From positions 10,073,432 to 10,137,431 of the forward strand of contig CAJINV010000001.1 of NCBI GenBank assembly GCA_905178155.1: 64,000 bases of DNA, in the 5' to 3' direction. This document shows, piece after piece, positions 62,001 to 64,000 of the stretch (within the stretch, counting starts at the first letter, position 1; each line of letters begins with the position of its first letter). A model generated the notes under the pieces. The model saw nothing but the letters and a program-made list of their open reading frames with translations, ran no database searches and was not told the DNA's origin. A program made the translations under genes and the position numbers. This DNA comes from Amoebophrya sp. A120 (taxonomy: Eukaryota; Sar; Dinophyceae; Syndiniales; Amoebophryaceae).

Positions 62001-64000
62001 TCCTCCACCACGGCGTCCGCATCGAGCGAGAGGAGCTTCACGTCGAGCGCCCGCGAGCGCGCTGGCACGAAGCTGCAGAGCGTCCGGCTTCGCCGCATGG
62101 CGGCAACCTACTTTTTGGAGACCGCCCGCAGTCCCAAGTGGTGCAAGCCGTTGTTCTGGGGCGCCCCGGTGGTGAACGAAATGACCGGAAGCAAACTCGA
62201 GGACACCCAGGATACCAACGCTGCCTTCGCGGAGCTGCTCGGGGCCGTCGCTTTGGAGTCGGACCTGGTAACCCGAAACCTGTATTGGGCCGCTCTGAAA
62301 AACGCATTCTACATGGTGCTCCAGCCCGCCGGCGACGACCCGGAAGACTGGCTAGCGCAGTACGAGTGGATTGCCAGTCTGGACGGTGATCTGAGCAAGA
62401 AGTACGAGGCTAGCCTGGACCGGCTCCGCGCGAAACAACCCGGAGTGGACCAGAAGTTTGTGAATCGGTACGAACTCGCGAAGAAGCTGGAGGCAGCCCT
62501 GCTTTCACTTCTGGAATTACTGGACAAACCCACGGTCGAGCGCGCGTTCAAGAAAGAGATTTTGGAGTTCGTCGAGCACATTCACGAAAAATTCAAGAAC
62601 CTGTCGGATGGCTTGTGGTCAAAGTTTGCACAGTTTATCGCGGGTGCGCACACCCAGTTGGTCAGTCTGGCTGCCGACCAACGGCAGCAGGACGCAGCAA
62701 AGAGCAAGCAGGAGCTGCGCAAGTTGTTTCGCGAAGTTCAGCAGGAGAGCATGCTCTTCGGTGAGGGTAGCGCTGCAGTTCAGCAGATGGATGTAGACGC
62801 TGGATTTGCGGGTGCAGACGATGTGGAAGCAGATGAGAAAAGGCGGAATACAAGACGCAAAAGTCAGGCAAAGACCAAGACGCGCAAGACGCGGCAAGAC
62901 CGGGAAGCCCGCATGGCGGGATCCGCGGTGCTGGACCAGGGCGACGAAGCGACGCAGCGTGCTCTTGACCGGTACACCGGTCGCTTTACACAGCAAAGGG
63001 CGGACGACACTTTTGTGGTGCAAGAGAAGCCGAACGTGGACAGCTCCGTGGTGGATGCTGCAGACTGGAGTCTGCTCTTTCTGCTCCGCAACGCACACGA
63101 ACAACGCCACAGCGCACTGGAGAGCGTCCGCACGCTGCAGGTTGGCAAGTACCAGGAGGAGCCGCTGCGCAACTTTTGGGATGCGCTGTATCGGGACTCG
63201 TACGTGGGCGAAGGAGCGGACAACACGAGTGGCGGCGACTATTCGACCTTGCTTCACCAGTCAAAAAACCGCTGGAAGAGCGTCACCACGCCTCGACGCC
63301 TGCAGACGTTGCTGCAAATGTTCGAGCCGTTACTGGTGCGTCTCCAAGATGACCGAATGCTGGTGTATGGGACGGATATGGAGGATACCGTTGTGCAACG
63401 CGCGTCTTCAGCGGCGGCCTCCGACGAGGAGAAAAACACTCAGTCACAAAGCAGAAGAGCCACGGGGGGAAAAGCGTCGGCCAAGCCGGCAGGCAAAGCT
63501 GCAGGAGCGCGAGACGAGCAGAGAAAGGACGACGAGAACAAGTCGCTGCTTCCCATTGAGAGCTACGATGGTCGTGAGTCTCCCGGGCAGAGCAGCGCGG
63601 GGAAATTCTGGAACGCGGCGGACGAGGGGCTCACAGCGGGCCGCTTCGCCGGAAGCCGGAAACCTTTCTCTGTTTTGATCGCCCGGCTGTACGCCGGACT
63701 AGCCCAAGCGCAGTGGCAGCTGGCAGACCAGACGCGCGTGGTTGTGCCTAAGTTGCGCGCCATGTGCGACCGAGTGGTGACCGCGAAAGACGAAAAACGC
63801 GCGGCGCCGGACGACGAAGCTGTTTTCAAATGGTGCCGGAAAATGAAGTTCATCACGGGCGTTATCTCTGCTGGAAAACCCGAAAGCGAGTTACCCGTCG
63901 CGGAACGCGATCGGGTGCTGCTTCAGAAGGTGCAGTTCACGGACTTTGAGCTGTCCCCAGCAGTGCTGGGCATGTTCCATTCGGTTCTCAAGTCCGGTAG
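44016..64000 (+). CDS. Giant uninterrupted ORF (at least 6,661 codons), 3' end outside the window
   Basis: Starts ATGATGATG at 44016. The same frame holds at 45939, 47391, 47817, 56163 and 63900, and I found no stop or need for an intron before the right edge. This makes a single exon of about 20 kb or more. Residues about 50-70 (HFGILCAALVSTLVQSVVGM) form a hydrophobic segment after a Lys/Arg-rich stretch: a signal-anchor or signal-peptide candidate, suggesting ER entry or a type II membrane protein. Most of the rest is charged and helical with Arg/Lys- and Glu/Gln-rich stretches. Noteworthy parts are a Gln/Glu run near residues 4236-4295 (EQEMELEQEQEQEM); a Gly/Val/Ala-rich, amphipathic or membrane-active-looking segment near 4840-4880 (GIKSLWRGVTNVVTTVASGV); a long coiled coil near 5580-5810; and an acidic run near 5880. 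No known enzyme motif recognised. The upstream flank is AT-rich. Confidence 0.85.
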   Translation, partial: MMMVEQYNNEEKLLPDAGAAIGRGFGYFSPGRKKARPRAPKWPVCSSKRIHFGILCAALVSTLVQSVVGMRERYGARRMASLLKQLAPRQKSSKGDGHAFVQVSQTQPADLAKELLSSPLAFFLGPAYYRQDPGATHVASSKAKDFVPDQELEHPVLLKQYKTLEPAESMMQQLPFKDVISGVTHNELRETVEDTMRFVWSRVNHDTAQGDLDTLRGAATASEEGKKWRESGKFSRLMVHESDFFCNVNNQRQRVETGRALFEAVEAVADKLLQHDSYFDPKREHEDRGYVMGQVKRAWDELLAQNAGAPATRNDWPWLLEWGGAREGPVCLEPRPQYQKSHAAGSLGDDEDTKPKSSGFGKQGTKIYPTTLPPPTFRFLIGSKQKHVDNEIAPVSQWLDTTQRGNKAQTAKDLDAAFPGGHTRLFAKHLLLVLLQTMKDNGKKVEGSSTDVHAKPLYHRGIKVRALYSFYEMLRNPLLNQGVFQKTPESAYFFESPSGTAAKHRGGQNAVEAFGRESGYFTFAHRIRMAVDVALLLRQTLAASSVTAKDGYPEYERLKQWSFLRSNAQLLLLVKSLRQLIAVHITQERFLSDSQPLVPSENAETEKRNKSGHRLSLVLPTADEQAELLAQKLGKISIQESPFFSEMMDGDDPHVALRLVERLPAPGGPQGAGSLLTRTVAFRTAVDRDRSREVLLKMGNAEGNPLSSTLFLLFDLERMFRQRIFRTKEDLQPEPLDIEDFGQASRFGTGLRDLVTQVLSWISDVSKKGQSHSMFEESGARVDRAQFSPDLQFDPEASEGLPAAAVDLWLNLFRIADKAASAADQLDAQRERDGINKAKMEEHGRDVEDPTNLQHEKQKARVATPEDQARMYAMHYLRSAALIRGHNHHFSALLGVFAKQLLPGLRAGLRSQVSINIQVQEDKKKKTSLALVQPGLLRMLHRVRRVARLIREFVLVSYAVQGPGYEADEEADVLRIPDEELRSLIDLQSDLVARFAFIAKHPRAGVCPSTHAAMHLAASLGAEITALVRLTVETRQGERGELDRLEADLVTIGVEHSDSAERTIPTKILDRYEVPTLLRLVIMGARRGEAPRLVARHKKKSATTARGKKDRVRSTPTTSTSQLVLHQATSSIRSKIRKALKRKRTTWRVERVAAGVAVQEVTASSDQLLRSELPQNVLFAIARNALLQWFFMVPPTDGVRKASDANASRSFEHETAFFAQLFRSDLANDHSYKQDELLSDDVVRDCGGAPRVSTRSQQSRGSGCPFPLEKTTMKKVGGTFDKMDGHRVERNIREHRVVPRAGYLESSNAHAVRDALWVLAKHLRQAEGRTGSVLQNNALFQTVTVLLATRGPVEARNVPEALRHDIQHLQIVLAKGLKLHLDLFPQTADVNAIKLSSAAFLVQHRLLHKGAASGPRRESDHTAKLVDDAGHVQMRQVGYRAMRNAVRSFFVQLSSRFQPATGEARDDIRRFDTLGVLVWRYGAEDSDLVRTYLRQFLMSSDLEDDDDALELDRFLLPFCAKTVPEIPRILTQGIAREPLVPQLNFMAAANHLLYQQKQSFASPESRTQVMKALAKVSAEEAFVGSAVVTPGIVQLVAAIRGLLQIGPEAMSPETFVEKAGCRNRVKKMDSSQVSEWRKQTSESSDNEQPMPNTERVERYTLLAHTSRKQSGALCRQYVLQIGAAAIRAARESGALLLPATTGSTNFGGTASAIGSISRDRELVLSLLGLLVQDILEHPELQSFFRSPAAFRKAFRPPVAEETPEQRYAAVSSKVRLLGDNSVPDSDASAAIWDLAREVGLFVFAPSGTARSASGSSARAPNLSQMAAARLYSVVTAACPTNPDVDEPLAMQWLRHSDAAGLQMDVDATADHDVASSKATQPPTDAGRPEAAEGMVAIEKHLSNVAETVESSMRFTDSVRRQAQTKHMVEHMAARTADLLLTSVAASNTIGMKRVFDEDERRLLKNKPKYTLQLLQQLLSPRIYCLRCEDLHAGATTKAADFTGLDEAMSRRRFVTAVARVVRVFSRTNNNNPVVQSSIAEINAGAPAAFAAIQEDLLRFLERMILRSGLTSDTTNAILEELVSKEGGNRFQAESLAEARALFWKRLLGQYRKKQTVADLSHQLSSVSVQDLFVRQTAPFCEPSSLEKRVQLEHADQIVQHMALEEETGNKAGQPGSRIVVANFGKGRVRFVRTNAAMGKSAESGTAGTSPVQLQPPKTPFAKAITALCRPQSTTTSTRAFLGGSTDSLQSAASSSEQKGPGLLRLLMGGGQQSKEQQAQQDPAEGEPPVVEPEIEIVRFVKPDAVFPPTYGLLGETEAVVTPEVAAALFQWSKLLLPGGKEGDEEFGDVGKTRSRRASSAASLLSFGSASGFSDTSVGTGTDKDFARRLRTGSSAVGAGVEFQGLPISSPRQQFTAKLRELVQDVLARVALVSEVLQQSGGADPLDSSAAGAGAAAGARSDGAEEVIDETAFLNAQRTSEEKRLLDEVRGRIVEDVNLAAAAEANANAPSTAEKKQMRKQDITLVLADAVLAARNQDDSILLDPSKKGRAMKTALDEEDDAVSFDDIGEVPREKSGKTGTELLDCADDSQTGRADFGQSSCQTRRRMAALLIQTSLVRTVRQIVKVWPDVFAAESPEPPPVHLQDLVVLLGKVHAATAPFVPALPDVENALMEAETAKQKEQQEQRGESGEDSPAASTSLAKTDETDDPAVLAERQQTEKTTEMLREAGYIALEPKSGSAEDLRAQADAVKLGKQHTVLRSELLGLFTWLLDRTITSPNAPDARFISAQVRVAHLESTGANRVAMPAKDFSRFLLHKFDADASLGLLERDVWSVALRNAAGEEADRRAKAEKASGDVPMPQAGPSRDVAAKPSQAPASSSTPRVQLEKENHAKVETMLKNVFGETTFNNAPLTRSVRWTRPAVLENEFDAAVGPQGKKTSLSAIFSELGADFLRYDQKGKKGNLFLIPVQNHMNDQTWSLVAVELLRDVLEEDTYELLPLRDEFEDQQGNNADPTSEQGEKAYEQYRYKLGRLFMSRSADVPAAQFRIGSKTSQKVMESAQMYDALVRTKTAEEKKEKAKKNGEEKEVYKNPEIALSDKNFLDELDPDVDYQALLESMSSAGNAPRKKTTVRILQSLDTVSRALDQQREEGMQPFVLKDFHRNLRSLQKFVSESFKPSAVPVPAMVRSDFNARSQWLLKRLSTWIKRARELEVPPRRVLFRLGGRRLVAKVFIAEPPPEEALEEAATKAAVQTRAEIRNLKRQAGAKKSGERVAVPSSESRPASDESANGSDPVDSTVLLNHEKTTPLQRAVLRSVDLAFHQPMNLRAEGVGSSSSTAAKRRVDRIAHADVRDAYSRGQTQVVAELADGLKKKDQHNKFPLLHKRIRDIAASEKVRIETTEQVQFMVQTEVQSLTVPWSPLAFYQHAAYKDLSTAAQEARKRQEMARKLDPGTKQLKRLEAKAIRAVRKPRAAENLAQMLGTSNNFSKEGLVRKAYQSWAETFARSPGGEAERDRWLEQFRLLGERYLQEQQALERLVETASQSKLMNAKLVEMVSRKSEDEWFKKKPGAPQTEKDVQYDTSTTDSENPVYGNLDKNTQEKIAEITVKDPKSDLAAQKYLQAFISTMKQADEFKGLSEQDFQAKVQGEIDEFMAKHSGLSVSDAMGRDFDEMVEYAVDEGLLDPNWRENVAKSASSDVEMKDRALLAAPKKVFKQYDFNDPNVRQGLILDTLKDAFVSLGARDRAIRLGDILQARRDRRWRKVLGIGEEVKNLSAWFYTYTQKPSEAFADLSHRLSFLSAKETGANRRALAVFEDDRRRALADAVLKAFDPQKLPRSIRRWASAFSVLESGVAVAKFALMTGLLDVQLDPLKKQHEASIKPSQEETDLLGLRAELEKTFAQDAEVAGKMNQAGSRKGHDQGLQRGTMSIGYAMLPKLDHNEQTTAEGVSDAAMRQSQPGYAVLYRDFGAHQQGTTGPSGLAAAAGVDHTASSESASLEVEIGSLAKVVPGTTVGMRRKGVSGMLAEFLHHYKAPRQRVQQLLHYLRVATFFSAQNFLRPWWRHFLSVYPGSSPSPASVPRQSSGMSRPRAGSAALEQAPTPDLSWAAVLDFFAPTTSFRGTRLQALNSLSGVVPLLSESISDLFSSQQQARLLSAAGILASPAYRRLGGNLAFDEEPLENLKESVKQRKPLAALIPAISAIAAPAHQTSAAAWNPFRNTQSGELDKSGAANVGLATEYQQEQQTDTEKEQEVAVDLEQEMELEQEQEQEMTHQLMASLASQTQQTQQASFDQNLDGDMGEKYVAEIPDSEIEEAERNRIRYHNLCQNENLGRRLFGVNCLEELHEVYDHLLDDGFKEGFGLDKIAQKEARLKAGRPFAAPVMKTDKDGKDTGVPKRLPRHNTRQLVDLLFSQQGSFVNAKRIQRQHFSGANLRAQHWAQVATAPKEEHEPLHVALDADATMMNKQASETSERTLPFAENLDRILTVLNFKPGEDESSLKLNPYREQILLEGGESQLYNMQIPLKRSIPLIRHNVVAEEMQNLAFDFTAMEILKYLVTGRPPNYSRKPRWGDANGDEDERALEDDGQDGTFETLERGLYSGVVAISAQAEQEREKQLLAYQESHLLDVKVSSRKHGEDKLVLPSGKYGVDGENRRSSGSTLVIENRAMLDARQDPTLLSAVQRSEVKRQEREEQMQTQDADSDQGPASASQTEENSEGKRFDPNGFLNTGSMTYRRKVILLLWRLRRYSSKYIEGKTIQGYEGWLTKARDDWQKYFYNSDMDKNHNIGAGVYWEFLDLPMSETWRHWRLTQTRKEVEDKHGEFLAEWDWAHKQRNRNVVSRAAHAAGAGIWGGIKSLWRGVTNVVTTVASGVAQGCMYVAAGVQKVRQFFPGGDFNAHRRKWGVQMERHMYLNQRNLLENIAAKETLVDKIMTFLRFDPAVDRPLSELLKEEEDAQAEVAQTRKNRKGPGAPEYWRDVLQESCKETLLQKELASRLFQHVDTAGAIGEQTSPLVREMKSLIADFETSVLTPALSYGNSDFIRIMRSPDGAERNAIRDREPYNANRWRGNDGQLASLSIAEGVLRKYFLELFRHALLPYLVRPEDVWAATQQTCAAAMREHWHFDQSPEDVKTRMNSKQKIARVRATISTSAAKAAFSGRESKMAEKVQDRARRLRAQLDLRNFAARWDAERRKTTNTDRTPTALENMYGFLLREVFLRDPEPLLTRISPDHPAGPTAEFVVAGTQKERADDLERIKWPDSMRWANSAGMYQMGNMKKLQRNGPHATALHSVENQDARSVVRRALTGAPVTVSSSIFTERVDLVRDPEKRGDDTDALPVGAPWLLFDKVGWSVSHHMTDKNDPRLPGASVRAAWQDAPDPKTLFESFRNERVYLHPFLPQYERQAKLEAKIDGSFSAASLLRSERRQRLNIVQGLINIFNPNWRDKQSWPAFRGNFQHSMRMELLQSARQWEAYGKEILEPGGSDAVSAAGRLAPRSGNFVQFDAQGRRSGGVKAGMELLGSTMRNLNKSAAEKDENELRQIANEQPAFSQEFIAYTAEQKVKFLRVGKEDLMYQYVAPEDFKEKHLKAEESPLTEAELEKQVSLKQKETEERIKKRRGDGVEDAREKNRRQQGPLTTAEVAEVTETVSQCRERLQEENVVKTKNRDDLRNAEQRRWEKMRRERAKEARDVREAKIAEGLKHFQVNRQGLEQKIKQRRRELYKFQRRRVWQMRWLSIQMLEALREKQRNLLYAEEAAWDSKIRLDPSEREAKVLQKWWEGEKRQVEAGEAEFDKLLYNWLKNNGNMVDSMKGENGRDATLNALPADFAPASRLDNFSAEEKLWLQTELRADFIQTRDAARARCRQLEAFVVGIKANSDDAGDDKIGDDDDEDIKELRTMVLARVQNIVDSIANLDPNHAKQKFVNELKNVRTSVSRVTSRRPLSLLANEFEPSEDLSPSRGGVGSLISSFENLRLGSSYGSQQTPDDSRENLRSFSSSSTTASASSERSFTSSARERAGTKLQSVRLRRMAATYFLETARSPKWCKPLFWGAPVVNEMTGSKLEDTQDTNAAFAELLGAVALESDLVTRNLYWAALKNAFYMVLQPAGDDPEDWLAQYEWIASLDGDLSKKYEASLDRLRAKQPGVDQKFVNRYELAKKLEAALLSLLELLDKPTVERAFKKEILEFVEHIHEKFKNLSDGLWSKFAQFIAGAHTQLVSLAADQRQQDAAKSKQELRKLFREVQQESMLFGEGSAAVQQMDVDAGFAGADDVEADEKRRNTRRKSQAKTKTRKTRQDREARMAGSAVLDQGDEATQRALDRYTGRFTQQRADDTFVVQEKPNVDSSVVDAADWSLLFLLRNAHEQRHSALESVRTLQVGKYQEEPLRNFWDALYRDSYVGEGADNTSGGDYSTLLHQSKNRWKSVTTPRRLQTLLQMFEPLLVRLQDDRMLVYGTDMEDTVVQRASSAAASDEEKNTQSQSRRATGGKASAKPAGKAAGARDEQRKDDENKSLLPIESYDGRESPGQSSAGKFWNAADEGLTAGRFAGSRKPFSVLIARLYAGLAQAQWQLADQTRVVVPKLRAMCDRVVTAKDEKRAAPDDEAVFKWCRKMKFITGVISAGKPESELPVAERDRVLLQKVQFTDFELSPAVLGMFHSVLKSG

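Noticed and set aside
44093-63856. Dozens of medium open frames on both strands between 44 and 64 kb
   Set aside because: All lie inside one continuous + frame from 44016 to the window end; they are codon-bias shadows.

Overview
The window is nuclear DNA of a eukaryotic protist. Every confident gene lies on the + strand. Exons are very long (several exceed 2 kb and one is at least 20 kb), ordinary introns are short (about 67-215 nt), and proteins are giant and modular. Two introns are small elements with terminal inverted repeats (TIRs) flanked by target-site duplications (TSDs) exactly at the exon edges, without obvious GT-AG ends. This is the 'introner' type of intron known from several protists and abundant in the syndinian dinoflagellate Amoebophrya. 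I infer an alveolate, possibly a syndinian, but no marker gene here proves it.

Layout. 1-4.8 kb: 3' part of a gene (A) built from repeats of an unrecognised module, with two hallmarks: a 'G-D/E-x-V-x-L-R-x-V' strand and an '[LIV]-P-x-x-x-L' strand. 4.8-7.3 kb: short AT-richer spacer, then a GC-rich island with only doubtful coding relics. 7.6-8.4 kb: small unknown gene. 9.1-10.5 kb: small multi-exon gene ending in Ser-Pro-Arg repeats. 11.4-23.8 kb: gene B, a 4,063-residue protein carrying about ten copies of gene A's module plus proline-rich SH3-ligand-like repeats and a 3x repeat of about 65 residues. 24.6-34.4 kb: a 2,921-residue multi-KH (RNA-binding) protein in six exons, one junction being an introner. 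36.3-42.4 kb: a NIPA-like (Mg2+ transporter family) membrane protein in three exons; its first intron is an introner, its second a 4.5-kb composite insertion with a truncated Penelope-like reverse transcriptase bounded by copies of a ~40-bp direct repeat. 44.0-64.0 kb: one open reading frame of at least 6,661 codons that runs off the right edge, with an N-terminal signal-anchor-like segment and no domain I recognise.

How they relate: genes A and B are neighbours sharing a module, so probably a local family with a common function (scaffold or surface/cytoskeletal roles are only guesses). The KH protein is a putative RNA-binding scaffold. The strongest 'system' signal is the mobile-intron biology: two related introner copies and a retroelement-bearing intron within 15 kb, in two neighbouring genes, with host reading frames restored exactly by removing element plus one TSD copy.
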